Assembly: GCA_022823165.1 (NCBI GenBank)
Contig: JAJDXR010000003.1
Location: 1-55,749 of the forward strand
Length of the DNA: 55,749 nucleotides
Direction of reading: 5' to 3'
Source of the DNA: Anaerolineae bacterium
GTDB taxonomy: Bacteria > Chloroflexota > Anaerolineae > Aggregatilineales > Phototrophicaceae
A program made the position numbers and the translations under genes. Below are positions 24,111-33,863 of this stretch, in pieces (the first letter of the stretch is position 1; each line of letters opens with the position of its first letter). The notes beneath the pieces are model-generated. The model ran no database searches, was not told where the DNA came from, and saw only the letters and a list, made by a program, of their open reading frames with translations.

Positions 24111-25295
24111 ATGCGGGTCTTCATTGCGGGCATCGACGGCTATCTGGGCTGGCCCCTGGCGATTTATCTTAGCGCTCACGGGCATCAGGTCGCTGGCGCC
24201 GATCTGCTGCTGCGGCGCGACTGGGTGGCTGAAGTCGGCGGCGTCAGCGCGCAGCCTATTGCCGGTCGTGAAGAACGCCTGGTCGCCTTTGAAGAGACCT
24301 TCGGCAGACCGCTCGACTTCCGAGTCGGCGACTTGACCGATTACGCCTTTGTCAAAGAGCTTTTCGAAGAATTCCAGCCCGAAGCCGTGGTGCATCTGGG
24401 GCAAATGCCGTCCGCGCCCTATTCCATGATCGACCAGGCCCACTGCGTCTGGACCCAGCAGAATAACGTCGTCAATAATCTGAACCTGCTCTGGGCTATC
24501 AAAGAAGTCGCCCCCGATGCCCACTTGATTAAGCTGGGTACGATGGGCGAGTACGGCACTCCCAATATCGATATCCCCGAAGGCTTCTTTGAGGTCGAAT
24601 TTCGTGGACGGGTAGACCGCCTGCCTTTCCCGCGGCAAGCCGGCAGCTGGTATCATCAGAGCAAAGTGCATGACTCCCACAATACGCATTTCGCCTCCAG
24701 GATTTGGGGCATGCGCGCTACCGATATCATGCAGGGCGTGGTCTTCGGCACGCGCATCGCCGAGATGGGCGACGATCTGCGCTTGCGCAGCCGCCTTGAT
24801 TTCGATCAGTGTTTTGGCACGGCCATCAACCGCTTCTGCTGCCAGGCTGTTATCGGCCATCCTTTGACGCTTTTTGGGCTGGGCAAACAGAAACGCGGCT
24901 TCCTGCCGCTGACCGATTCGGTAACCTGCCTGCGCCTGGCGGTGGAGAACCCGCCTGAGCCGGGCGAATTCCGCGTCTTCAACCAGTTCGAAAATGCCTA
25001 CACCGTGACTGAACTGGCTGTCATGGTTCGTGATGTGGCGGCGGACATCGGTATTACGGCGGAAATCCGCCAATATGACAATCCGCGCGCGGAAATGGAA
25101 GAGCATTACTACCAACCTGATCGGCAGCATTTGCTCGATCTGGGTTATCAGCCAACCCGCGACATCAAGGCGGTGATGAAAGAAATGATGCTGGACCTGC
25201 TGGACAACAAAGCGCGCATTGAAGCGCATGCTGATGCGCTGGTCCCCGATATCCGCTGGGACGGAGAGCGGAGACGGTCTGAGGTTATCGGTTGA
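24111..25295 (+). CDS. sqdB: UDP-sulfoquinovose synthase
   Basis: A 394-residue extended SDR converting UDP-glucose and sulfite to UDP-sulfoquinovose, the head-group donor for the sulfolipid SQDG. It follows plant SQD1 and bacterial SqdB closely: FIAGIDGYLGWPLA (NAD site), SAPYSMID, KLGTMGEYGTPNIDIPEG with the catalytic Thr, SWYHQSKVHDSHN with the Tyr-Lys pair, and GTAINRFCCQAVIGHPLT. Length fits. The ATG at 24111 is preceded by TAGGAGTGAAGGT; an in-frame ATG 60 bases earlier lacks a ribosome site. The matching sulfoquinovosyltransferase is not in the window. The stop overlaps the start of the next gene by 4 bases. Confidence 0.92.
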   Translation: MRVFIAGIDGYLGWPLAIYLSAHGHQVAGADLLLRRDWVAEVGGVSAQPIAGREERLVAFEETFGRPLDFRVGDLTDYAFVKELFEEFQPEAVVHLGQMPSAPYSMIDQAHCVWTQQNNVVNNLNLLWAIKEVAPDAHLIKLGTMGEYGTPNIDIPEGFFEVEFRGRVDRLPFPRQAGSWYHQSKVHDSHNTHFASRIWGMRATDIMQGVVFGTRIAEMGDDLRLRSRLDFDQCFGTAINRFCCQAVIGHPLTLFGLGKQKRGFLPLTDSVTCLRLAVENPPEPGEFRVFNQFENAYTVTELAVMVRDVAADIGITAEIRQYDNPRAEMEEHYYQPDRQHLLDLGYQPTRDIKAVMKEMMLDLLDNKARIEAHADALVPDIRWDGERRRSEVIG

Positions 25296-27853
25296 GCCTT
25301 GCCAAGACCTTGCAATCTGCGCGCGTTCAAAGGCTTGCTCTTGTCGCAAGCGCGTTTGCCGTTGCAGTACTTCTGCTGCTTACGATTCAAAACACAGCCG
25401 CTCCCAACATTAACCTGGAGTATGGTGATACCACAATCAGGTTTTCCGCCGACAGATCCTGGACTTTATATCCGGGCGACTGCGTAAATCTTTTCTGGGA
25501 GTTAGAGGGTATCCAGTCGCTATACATCAATGACTACGGCCGAATCGGCCGCGGCGAGACGACTTTCTGCCCGGCAATCAACGCGACCAGCTCGATCATG
25601 GAAGTCACCGCTCAAAATGGCGTCTACCGCAGGCTTGAGCTCGAGATTAGGCATCTGCCGGATTTAATCTTCTATGTGTTTGGCTTTGTCGGATTGCTCG
25701 GATCCGGTTTGCTCAGCTTGTATTTCCTGAATACTTTCCGGCTTGACCGTCCGTTACCGGTTGCGTGGTTTTTGACTGTACTGAACCTGCTGCTGATAAG
25801 TGGCGGCGCGATCCGCTTGAGCCCAGTCATGCAGCCGCTGATTGACGAAGATGACGGAAGCGTCGCTGTCCGATTCTGGGCGGAACGGGGCAGCCTCATA
25901 TTTCCGCACGAGTGTGTTGAAGTCGGCTGGTCGGTTAGCGGCGCGCAGTCACTGACGTACAAGGGACGAGATGTGACCATGGCAGGCAACCCAGGTATGG
26001 GAACGCATTGCGCGGGCGACGGCGTGGCGGCCATTCTGGATGTCATTTCCAGCGACGGCGCCAGCCGCCGGTACACGCTGGAAATTCATTCGCTGTTTCC
26101 AGAATCACAGCAGCAGCCAGTCTTCATTTACTGGTCGCTTCTTGTGTTGATTATCAGTTTCATAGTGTTTGCGCCGCTGGTTGTACAATCTGCATTAACA
26201 CTGCGGCCAAGATTCTCTTCTTCGGACTTTGTTGCGGTTATTGGTTGTATCTTGTTTGTATTTGCGCTCTTCGCGCCGCTGGGTTATGACAGCATAGCGC
26301 ACTGGGAAAACCAGATACTGCGCGCTTACATCGAAGGTGGTTCGCTAGGATTTTTGGCCGCGGAATTTGTATCACGGTTTATGGCGCCCGTGTTTCCCGT
26401 GCTGTCCTACGCCCTACACACAGAATCGTTCCTCGGAAACCACCTGGTAAATTGCCTGACGCTGGCGGGCTCGATGGTAGCAGTCTACGGAATCATGCGG
26501 CGTCTAAAGATCGCGTCGCTATATGCATTCCTGGTCGCGGCTCTGTTCACAGCTTATCCAGTTAATTCAATGCTCTTGTCCATGCGATCAATGCCACTGA
26601 ATATCAGCAAGTTGTCCCTCTTTGTTGCAATCTACTTCATTCTCGATTTCAAGCGAAATCCAAGGCGACTCGCGCTAGTCGGGTGCTGGCTGGCATTGCT
26701 ACATAACGTCGCCACTTATGAAACGGCTTACCCGCTCATCCTGCTAATACCCGCGCTATGGTGGCTAGCGCGACCAACTTCGTTCCGCCACAATGTCACT
26801 CTGACGTGCATGTGGTACTTGATTCCGCTCTTTAAGGGCGCGTATACGATCCTGCTTTATGCGACCGGCCGCGACTTCTACCAATCCGGTTTGCTGCGCG
26901 GGGGCTCACAAACGCAGGCAGCAATACAGGACATCGCAGCAGCCGTCATCGAGGCAACGGGCAAAGTCGTTTCATATAGCTTCGTTGAAGGCTGGCGTGA
27001 AGCATTTAATTCGACCATCGGGGATGTCTGGTGGGCTTCTATCCTGCTACCCCTCGCCATCGTAGGTGGAGTCGCCTGGTATCTTGTGAGGCAGTCAGAC
27101 CCTTCGCAATGGCCCGCCGGGCGCGACATCGGCAGGTCGGTGCTGATTGGCTTCTTGCTTGTCCCTGCCTCAGTTGTCGCGCTGTTATGGCTGCCACTTT
27201 ACGCCAATGATCTGTGGCGTCCCTTTCTCTATGTGCCTCTCGGCGCGTCCATTGCCTTGTTTGGCGTATTGCTTGCAGCGACCAAACGCATTCGAAACTT
27301 CAAGTATCGTGAGCGGGTACTGATCGCGCTCTGCCTGGCGCTCTTGATTCCTGCCTTGTCCCGCTTGCAACTGCAGGGACGCGGCCATGTCCAGAGCGCC
27401 GATCGAAAAGCCAAAATCCTGCATAACGTGCTTGAAATCGCCCCGAGACTGGAACCCTCAACGCAGCTCCTCATCGTGACACCGATGGAAAATGAAGCCT
27501 TGCAGCAACTTGGCATCTTCGAGTTCATACATTGGGACATGATCAATAGCGCGTTTTATGTTTTGTACGGCAGCGAGGCGCCCGAGCGAGCCTATTTTTG
27601 TCTGTCTTGGCGGATATGCAGCACCAAGGGTGATGAGAAAACCATATTCGATTCGGACGCCCCGGGCGAATTGCTTCAGCGGACCTTGGTCTTCAAGTTG
27701 AATGAAGACCTGTCGCTCGAACTTATAGACGACCCGGTCACGGAGTTGGCGCTGGATATCGATATCCGGTACGACGCCAGTACGCTGTATGATCCTGACG
27801 CGCCACTCCCGCCCCGAGCGGAGTCTATGCTTGGCCCGGCTATTCGCCGCTGA
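25292..27853 (+). CDS. Large polytopic membrane protein with duplicated Ig-like extracytoplasmic modules
   Basis: An 853-residue protein not recognised as a named family. An N-terminal helix (about 10-30) is followed by a beta-rich module (about 45-112), two helices (about 115-172), and a second copy of the module (about 190-262). About ten further hydrophobic helices (roughly 270-690) and a soluble tail follow. The two modules share FxA-+--L-P--CV---W-+-G-QSL and a later Cys, indicating an internal duplication. The helix-rich part could be a GT-C glycosyltransferase-like fold (GYDSIAHWENQ after helix 5 resembles an acidic first-loop motif), but this is tentative. TTG start overlapping the sqdB stop suggests coupling. 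Base composition is visibly more AT-rich than its neighbours. Confidence 0.7.
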   Translation: MSLAKTLQSARVQRLALVASAFAVAVLLLLTIQNTAAPNINLEYGDTTIRFSADRSWTLYPGDCVNLFWELEGIQSLYINDYGRIGRGETTFCPAINATSSIMEVTAQNGVYRRLELEIRHLPDLIFYVFGFVGLLGSGLLSLYFLNTFRLDRPLPVAWFLTVLNLLLISGGAIRLSPVMQPLIDEDDGSVAVRFWAERGSLIFPHECVEVGWSVSGAQSLTYKGRDVTMAGNPGMGTHCAGDGVAAILDVISSDGASRRYTLEIHSLFPESQQQPVFIYWSLLVLIISFIVFAPLVVQSALTLRPRFSSSDFVAVIGCILFVFALFAPLGYDSIAHWENQILRAYIEGGSLGFLAAEFVSRFMAPVFPVLSYALHTESFLGNHLVNCLTLAGSMVAVYGIMRRLKIASLYAFLVAALFTAYPVNSMLLSMRSMPLNISKLSLFVAIYFILDFKRNPRRLALVGCWLALLHNVATYETAYPLILLIPALWWLARPTSFRHNVTLTCMWYLIPLFKGAYTILLYATGRDFYQSGLLRGGSQTQAAIQDIAAAVIEATGKVVSYSFVEGWREAFNSTIGDVWWASILLPLAIVGGVAWYLVRQSDPSQWPAGRDIGRSVLIGFLLVPASVVALLWLPLYANDLWRPFLYVPLGASIALFGVLLAATKRIRNFKYRERVLIALCLALLIPALSRLQLQGRGHVQSADRKAKILHNVLEIAPRLEPSTQLLIVTPMENEALQQLGIFEFIHWDMINSAFYVLYGSEAPERAYFCLSWRICSTKGDEKTIFDSDAPGELLQRTLVFKLNEDLSLELIDDPVTELALDIDIRYDASTLYDPDAPLPPRAESMLGPAIRR

Positions 27854-27934
27854 GTTCGCCGGCGCGGTTTATTCGCTCTGAGAGAAGCCTGTGCGCCAAG
27901 CGCCAGCTTGTATGGCGAGCAGAAAGGCAATTTC

Positions 27935-29485
27935 ATGACGCCTAGAAGACCAGCGCTATTAATCATCCTGGATGGCTGGGGAATCCGCGCGACGCAAGCG
28001 GGCAACGCCGTGGCCCTGGCCGAAACGCCCAACTTTGACCGCTGGCTGCGCAGGCATGAACGCGCTATCGTACACAGCTCAGGCGAGCATGTTGGTTTGA
28101 CGCCGGGCCAGATGGGCAATTCCGAAGTCGGGCATCTCAACCTGGGCGCCGGGCGCATCGTCTACCAAGACATCTCGCGCATCGCCAAAGCCATTGCTGA
28201 AGGCGCGCTCGCTGACAACCCGGCGCTGCAAAGCGCCTTGAACGACCTTAATGAAAGCGGCAAGCGCCTGCATCTGATCGGTTTGCTCGGCAGCGGCGGC
28301 GTACACAGCCACTCCGACCATCTCTACGCGCTGCTGGACATCGCGCGCCAACATGGCATTGACCCGCTGCTGCACCTGATAACCGACGGGCGCGATACGC
28401 CCACGCAAGCCGGCATCCAGTTCTGCGCCGAGCTGCTGGACAAGATCGCCGAGCTGGGCTGCGGGCGCGTGGCCACCGTCAGCGGGCGCTACTACGCCAT
28501 GGATCGCGACCAACGCTGGCGGCGTACGCGACAAGCTTACGACGCCATGGCGTTCCGCCGCGGCGACGACCACGCGCCCGATGCCTTGGGCGCCATTCAA
28601 GCGTCCTACGCAAAAGGCGTCACCGACGAATTCATCCTGCCGACTGTCATCGGGTCGGGCGATGGCTTGGGCATCTCAGCCGGCGATGTTCTGCTCTGCT
28701 TCAACTTCCGCGCCGACCGCATGCGTCAGCTCGCGCAAGCCTTCGTCAAGCGCGATATCGCCGCCGGGGCCGGTATCCAGCCGATTGCCGATCTGCGTCT
28801 GATTACAATGACTGAGTACCAGGAAGGCTTGACCGACTCGGTGCTCTTCCGGGTCGAGCTGCTTCGCAATACCCTGGCCGAGACGCTCAGCCGCGCGGGT
28901 CTGACGCAGTATCACACCGCCGAGACTGAGAAGTATCCCCACGTGACCTTCTTCTTCAACGGCCGCAACGAAGCGCCTTTCCCTGGCGAATCGCGCCATA
29001 TCGCGCCCTCGCCCAGGGTCGCCACCTACGACCTGCAGCCGGAGATGAGCGCGCGCGAATTGACCGAGGCCACGCTGAAGCGCCTGCAAACGCAGGCTGA
29101 TGATTTTCTGCTGGTCAACTTCGCCAACCCGGATATGGTCGGGCATACTGGCTCGCTAGACGCGGCTATCAAAGCTGTTGAGACCGTTGACGCTTGCGCC
29201 GGGCAGCTGGTGGATGCGGTCGCGCAGCGAGGCGGCGTCGCCATCGTCACAGCCGATCACGGCAATTGCGAGCGCATGATCGACGCTGTTACGGGCCAAC
29301 CGCATACCTACCACACCGTGGGTCCCGTCTCGCTCTTCGTGATTGACGCGGAAAATAGCTACGACTTGCGCAGCTGGGGCCGGCTGGCTGATGTCGCGCC
29401 GACCGTTCTCGATCTTTTAGACATCGCGCAGCCGGCCGAAATGACCGGGCAAAGCTTTATTCGCGCTAGCCGAGCTTCCGCCTGA
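27935..29485 (+). CDS. gpmI: 2,3-bisphosphoglycerate-independent phosphoglycerate mutase
   Basis: A 516-residue metalloenzyme interconverting 3- and 2-phosphoglycerate in glycolysis and gluconeogenesis. The alkaline-phosphatase-like domain begins ALLIILDGWG and holds the phosphoserine Ser63 in QMGNSEVGHLN. Metal ligands of the second site are in NPDMVGHTG and TADHGNCE. SGRYYAMDRDQRW is the substrate-binding arginine block. Length is typical for the enzyme (about 510). The ATG at 27935 is used because upstream codons have no homology and GAAAGG lies just before it. The 3' end overlaps the converging hydrolase gene by 20 bases. Confidence 0.95.
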   Translation: MTPRRPALLIILDGWGIRATQAGNAVALAETPNFDRWLRRHERAIVHSSGEHVGLTPGQMGNSEVGHLNLGAGRIVYQDISRIAKAIAEGALADNPALQSALNDLNESGKRLHLIGLLGSGGVHSHSDHLYALLDIARQHGIDPLLHLITDGRDTPTQAGIQFCAELLDKIAELGCGRVATVSGRYYAMDRDQRWRRTRQAYDAMAFRRGDDHAPDALGAIQASYAKGVTDEFILPTVIGSGDGLGISAGDVLLCFNFRADRMRQLAQAFVKRDIAAGAGIQPIADLRLITMTEYQEGLTDSVLFRVELLRNTLAETLSRAGLTQYHTAETEKYPHVTFFFNGRNEAPFPGESRHIAPSPRVATYDLQPEMSARELTEATLKRLQTQADDFLLVNFANPDMVGHTGSLDAAIKAVETVDACAGQLVDAVAQRGGVAIVTADHGNCERMIDAVTGQPHTYHTVGPVSLFVIDAENSYDLRSWGRLADVAPTVLDLLDIAQPAEMTGQSFIRASRASA

Positions 29486-30230
29486 AGTAGGTCACCATCT
29501 CATCAAAAGCGTCATTGGCGACATCATCACGGCTCAGCTCGCCAGCTTCCAGCATGAAACCATGCGGCTCATTGGAATAGACCTTGAGCTCAAAGTCTTT
29601 GCCCGCCTGGCTCAGCGCTGTGGCATAGGCATAAATATCCGCGATTGGGCTGGGGCGGTCATGCGTGCCATGGATGATGAGCATCGGCGCGTCAAGGTCG
29701 GCGATAAAATCCGCCGGCGTCATGTTGGGCTCGCCATAGCTGGGGAAGCCATACCAAGCCACGCCAGCGGCGAAGGCATCAAGCTGGGGCATGAAGAGCA
29801 TGGTATAGCGCCCTCCGGCGCAGAAACCGGTCAAGCCAATTCGCGCCGCATCCACATCTTCACGCTCGCTCAAATAGGCGGCGCTATCGTTCATAAGCTG
29901 CGCCATCAGCGCGTCCGCCGGGCTGCGCTCGTAGGTCTGCCAGCCGATGGCCAAGACCACAAATCCCTCGGCGGCGAAGGCGTCGGTCATATCACGGTAG
30001 CCGTCTTGCATGCCATTAAAAGAATGGATCAAGACCACCGCCGGATATTGCCCTTCAGCCGCGGGATAAGCCAGATAGGACTGATAAGCGCGCTCATCGC
30101 TCATCACCTCCACATCTTCGCTGATAACCGCCTGACTATCTTGAGCCAGCGCCGTCAGCGAAAATGCGAAAATGACCAAGAACAGCAGAACATGTTTGAT
30201 TTTCACGGATTTATCCTTATCATCTCTCAT
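29466..30230 (-). CDS. Secreted dienelactone hydrolase family protein
   Basis: A 254-residue alpha/beta hydrolase. A signal peptide is predicted at about residues 1-30 (HVLLFLVIFAFSLTALAQ). The nucleophile elbow GFCAGGR has Cys as nucleophile, as in true dienelactone hydrolases. HGTHDRPS supplies the Asp and SNEPHGF the His. Export is unusual for a classical DLH, which acts in the cytoplasm on chloroaromatic intermediates, so this probably hydrolyses an extracellular or periplasm-side ester or lactone. It is divergent from glpD with a short gap. Confidence 0.82.
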   Translation of the reverse strand: MRDDKDKSVKIKHVLLFLVIFAFSLTALAQDSQAVISEDVEVMSDERAYQSYLAYPAAEGQYPAVVLIHSFNGMQDGYRDMTDAFAAEGFVVLAIGWQTYERSPADALMAQLMNDSAAYLSEREDVDAARIGLTGFCAGGRYTMLFMPQLDAFAAGVAWYGFPSYGEPNMTPADFIADLDAPMLIIHGTHDRPSPIADIYAYATALSQAGKDFELKVYSNEPHGFMLEAGELSRDDVANDAFDEMVTYFRRKLG

Positions 30231-30303
30231 TCAGCGCAATACTATCAATTCGCTGGCGGGCGTCAACAGCGTTCCAGCGCCATCGCAATTGATAAGGGCG
30301 GTT

Positions 30304-32010
30304 ATGAAACGAGAAGCGAGCCTGCAAGCCATCCAGGCCCAGCCCCGGGTCTCCGTCTTGATCATCGGCGGCGGCGTCAATGGCATCGGCCTCTTCCGCG
30401 ACCTGGCGCTGAACGGCGTCGACGCGCTGCTGGTCGAGCGCGGCGACTTCGGCAGCGGGACCAGCGCCGGCTCCTCGCACATGCTGCACGGCGGCATTCG
30501 TTACCTAGAAAACGGCGAACTCCGCCTGGTCAACGAAGCCCTGCAAGAGCGCGACCGCATGTTGCGCAACGCGCCCCACTACGCCAAACCGCTACGCACC
30601 ACCATCCCGATCTTCCGCTGGTTCTCGGGCCTGTTTAACGCGCCGCTGAAATTCCTTAACCTGCTTGATCGTCCCGGCGAGCGCGGCGCTCTGGTCATCA
30701 AATTCGGCTTGACCTTCTACGACTTCCTGGCGCGCCGAGATCGCCAGATGCCCCGGCACGAATTTCGCCTGCGCGAAGCCGCCTTGCGCGAGTATCCGCA
30801 GCTGAATCCCGCCATCGTCTGCGCCGCCAGCTACTACGACGCCTGGATGCCCTGTCCCGAACGCATCTGCCTGGAAATGTTACTGGATGCCGAAGCCAGC
30901 CATGAGCAGGCGCGCGCGCTTAACTACGTCAGCGCCATCGCCGGCGATACGGACAGCGTGACCCTGCGCGACGAGCTCGGCGGCGGCGAATTCCGCGTTA
31001 GACCGGCTGTGGTGGTGAACGCGGCCGGTCCCTGGATTGACTTCGTGAACAGCGGCCTGGGCATGGGTCAAAAGCGCTTCATCGGCGGGACTAAAGGCTC
31101 GCATCTGATCCTCGACCACCCCGAGCTGCTCGCCGCGGCGCGCGACAGCGAATTCTTCTTCGAAAACGACGACGGCCGCATTGTGCTGATTCTGCCCTAT
31201 TTCAACCGCGTCCTGATCGGCGCCACCGATATCCGGCTCGACCAGCCCGATGAAGCGGTCGCTTCCGACGCCGAAATCGATTACCTGCTGGCTATGGTCG
31301 CGCGCATTTTCCCCGGCATCAAGGTACACCGGTCGCAAATCGTTTTCACCTTTTCGGCTGTGCGTCCGCTGCCCTATAGCGGCGCAAGCGCTCCGGGCCA
31401 GATCAGCCGCGACCACAGCATCGGCAGCCTGCCGGCTGATGCCGAACGCGTCTACCCGATTCACTCGCTGATCGGCGGCAAGTGGACCACCTTCCGCGCT
31501 TTCGCCGAACAGGCGGCTGATGTTGTGCTGGCCGATCTCGGGCGGCAGCGCCGGGCGCATACCCGCGACCTGCGCATCGGCGGGGGCCGCGATTACCCGA
31601 CAGACGAAGACGCCGCTCGCGATCAATGGCTGAGTGACTTAAAAGCGCGCTGCCACCTGCCGCTGGAGCGGCTGCGCCAGCTATTCGAGCGCTACGGCAC
31701 GCGCGCGGAAACGGTTGCCATGTTCATCGCTCAGGCGCCGGACAAGCCGCTGAACTCGCTGCCGGCTTACAGCCAGCGCGAAATCGAGTTCATGCTGGAG
31801 CATGAAAGGGTGGAGCGCCTGGACGACCTGCTGCTGCGCCGCACCCTCATGGCAATGCTGGGCCAAGCCACGCCGGCGCTGCTGGGTGACTTGGCCGACA
31901 TCAGCGCGGCGACGCTGGGCTGGTCCGATCAGCGTAAAACCGCTGAAATCAAGCGCTTAGTCGAGCTGCTTCGCGTTAAGCACCGCGTGGACTTGCCGGC
32001 GCCTAGCTGA
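30304..32010 (+). CDS. glpD: FAD-dependent glycerol-3-phosphate dehydrogenase
   Basis: A 568-residue membrane-associated flavoprotein that oxidises glycerol-3-phosphate to dihydroxyacetone phosphate and passes electrons to quinone. The FAD-binding motif [16 protein letters not shown] is at about 20-35 and ends in [24 protein letters not shown] is the classic GlpD signature. The C-terminal DAO_C-like domain runs from about 430. The ATG at 30304 follows AAGGGCGG; the longer upstream frame overlaps the divergent hydrolase gene. The 3' end overlaps the converging YbjQ gene by 8 bases. No glpK or glpF is in the window. Confidence 0.92.
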   Translation: MKREASLQAIQAQPRVSVLIIGGGVNGIGLFRDLALNGVDALLVERGDFGSGTSAGSSHMLHGGIRYLENGELRLVNEALQERDRMLRNAPHYAKPLRTTIPIFRWFSGLFNAPLKFLNLLDRPGERGALVIKFGLTFYDFLARRDRQMPRHEFRLREAALREYPQLNPAIVCAASYYDAWMPCPERICLEMLLDAEASHEQARALNYVSAIAGDTDSVTLRDELGGGEFRVRPAVVVNAAGPWIDFVNSGLGMGQKRFIGGTKGSHLILDHPELLAAARDSEFFFENDDGRIVLILPYFNRVLIGATDIRLDQPDEAVASDAEIDYLLAMVARIFPGIKVHRSQIVFTFSAVRPLPYSGASAPGQISRDHSIGSLPADAERVYPIHSLIGGKWTTFRAFAEQAADVVLADLGRQRRAHTRDLRIGGGRDYPTDEDAARDQWLSDLKARCHLPLERLRQLFERYGTRAETVAMFIAQAPDKPLNSLPAYSQREIEFMLEHERVERLDDLLLRRTLMAMLGQATPALLGDLADISAATLGWSDQRKTAEIKRLVELLRVKHRVDLPAPS

Positions 32011-32323
32011 TTCTCACCGCCGTGCCGCTGGCGGAGACCATCAGCATACTGCCGTTAGCGCCGATGGTCTCGTAATCCAGGTCGACGCTCAGAATGGCGT
32101 TGGCGCCCAAATTCCGCGCATTATCCTGCATCTCACGTATAGCGATTTCTTTCGCCCGCCGCAGCTCCTCTTCGTATGCGCCCGAGCGCCCACCCACGAT
32201 ATCGCGGATGCCGGCGAACATATCTTTGAACATATTGGCGCCCATTACCGCCTCGCCGCTGACAATGCCCAAATAACCCTCGACAGCGTAACCTTCAACG
32301 GTTGGTGTTGTCGTTGTGATCAT
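32003..32323 (-). CDS. YbjQ family (UPF0145/DUF74) protein
   Basis: A 106-residue protein matching Ybj[46 protein letters not shown] and [13 protein letters not shown]. The family forms pentameric assemblies annotated as putative heavy-metal binding; the cellular role is unclear. The start at 32323 aligns with the family and has AAGGTGA upstream; an ATG 7 codons earlier is also possible. Confidence 0.88.
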   Translation of the reverse strand: MITTTTPTVEGYAVEGYLGIVSGEAVMGANMFKDMFAGIRDIVGGRSGAYEEELRRAKEIAIREMQDNARNLGANAILSVDLDYETIGANGSMLMVSASGTAVRIS

Positions 32324-32459
32324 GCGCTTCACCTTGCTTTCCATTTGCTTGCCTCACTATTTTTCTGCGAGCCGTATTGTACTGGCGGAGTGGCGCGCTG
32401 GCTAGCGTTGCAGTCAGAGGCCAGATGAGCATTTGCAGCGCGTCATGGTCGCGGCTGCA

Positions 32460-33485
32460 TTAGGGCAGCAGCAGCCGCAGCAGCCGCGCGGCCGCCGTCG
32501 CCGCCGGCAGCTCGCCTGCTGCCACCGCCGCCTCAATCTCGGGCAGGGCGGCTTTTACCGCGGCGTTCCCGTACAAGCGCTCGCGCAGCTGCGACTCCAA
32601 CTCAGCGTACAGCCACTCGCGCTGCTGCGCGGCGCGACGTTTTGCGAAGACGCCGCTGGCTTGGGTTTGCGCCACAAAATCGCCGATGGCGCGCCAGATA
32701 TCGTCGATGCCCGCGCCGCTCAGCCCGGAGGCGGTGAAAGCCCGCGTCCGCCAGCCCTCGGTGGCCGGCGCCAGAAAGCGCAGCGACTGGCTGTATTGCG
32801 CGCGAGCTGCCCTCGCCGCGGCGATATTGTCGCCATCAGCTTTGTTGATGACCAGCGCATCGGCCATCTCAATGACGCCTTTCTTGATGCCTTGCAAGTC
32901 ATCGCCGGCGCCGGTGATCAGCAGCAGCAAAAAAAAGTCGACCAGGGCGCGCAGCGTCACTTCGCTTTGGCCCGTGCCCACCGTTTCAACCAGTATCACA
33001 TCGTAGCCGGCGGCTTCGCAGAGCAAGATGGCTTCGCGCGTGCGCCCGGCCACTCCGCCCAGCACCCCGCCGGTGGGGGAGGGGCGGATGAAAGCCCGCT
33101 CATCGCGCGCGAGCCGCTCCATGCGCGTTTTATCGCCCAGGATGCTGCCGCCGCTCAAGTGGCTGCTGGGGTCGATGGCCAGCACGGCCACGTTTTTACC
33201 GCGCTCGGTCAAGCAGCAGCCGAAACTGTCGATGAAGCTGCTTTTGCCCGCGCCCGGTACGCCGGTGACGCCGATGCGAATCGACCGGCCACTGTGCGGC
33301 AGCAAGTGGCCCAGCAGCGCCTGCGCCCGCTCGCGATGCTGCGGGGCGGCGCTCTCGATCAGCGTGATAGCGCGGGCCAGCGCGGCGCGCTCACCCGCCA
33401 GCAGGTCGCGCGCGAGCGCATCGATGTCGATATGGCGCTGTTGAGACTTGTCATTCATAGCCGGGCGCGGGTCGCATGCATTCAT
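32460..33485 (-). CDS. meaB: Methylmalonyl-CoA mutase-associated GTPase MeaB/ArgK
   Basis: A 341-residue G3E-family P-loop GTPase. Walker A is GVPGAGKS (75-82), switch-region sequences are AIDPSSHLSGGSILGDKTRM and VETVGTGQSE, and the guanine motif is NKAD. MeaB gates cofactor loading and protects methylmalonyl-CoA mutase from inactivation. It lies downstream of mutA and mutB on the same strand, separated by the oppositely oriented GYD gene. A second possible start is Met10. Its position strongly supports function with the neighbouring mutase. Confidence 0.92.
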   Translation of the reverse strand: MNACDPRPAMNDKSQQRHIDIDALARDLLAGERAALARAITLIESAAPQHRERAQALLGHLLPHSGRSIRIGVTGVPGAGKSSFIDSFGCCLTERGKNVAVLAIDPSSHLSGGSILGDKTRMERLARDERAFIRPSPTGGVLGGVAGRTREAILLCEAAGYDVILVETVGTGQSEVTLRALVDFFLLLLITGAGDDLQGIKKGVIEMADALVINKADGDNIAAARAARAQYSQSLRFLAPATEGWRTRAFTASGLSGAGIDDIWRAIGDFVAQTQASGVFAKRRAAQQREWLYAELESQLRERLYGNAAVKAALPEIEAAVAAGELPAATAAARLLRLLLP

Positions 33486-33551
33486 CCATCTTAACGCATT
33501 GACGTTATCTGATACACTCTAGGCGAGACAACTGAAACAAGGAGGTCAAAA

Positions 33552-33863
33552 ATGGCGCAATATCTATGGCAATCATCGCTGACGTCTTCCGCTTGGAAAG
33601 ATCAGATAGCTGGCGATGTCGCCGCGCTCTTCGACGCCAGCGATGCTGACGCGGGGCATTTCGGCGGAAAGGTGCTGCATTCCTGGGTGGCTTTCGGCGA
33701 GTACGACTTTATCGCCGTTGTCGAAATGCCCGATAACGAAAGCATGGCGGCTTTTGTGCTGGCGATGACGGCCAAAGGTCACTATTCCGCCGGCAAGACT
33801 ACCATCTTGCTGAGCAGCGATGAAACGAAAGCGGCGACGCGGCGCGCGGCAGCCTTGGGCTAG
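33552..33863 (+). CDS. Small GYD-domain protein
   Basis: A 103-residue protein of the GYD family, with the signature [21 protein letters not shown] and a ferredoxin-like alpha+beta pattern. A strong AAGGAGG site precedes the ATG. The biochemical role of GYD proteins is unknown. It lies between meaB and mutB on the opposite strand, and its stop overlaps the mutB stop by 4 bases. The placement may be accidental, or it may be an accessory of the mutase locus. Confidence 0.8.
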   Translation: MAQYLWQSSLTSSAWKDQIAGDVAALFDASDADAGHFGGKVLHSWVAFGEYDFIAVVEMPDNESMAAFVLAMTAKGHYSAGKTTILLSSDETKAATRRAAALG

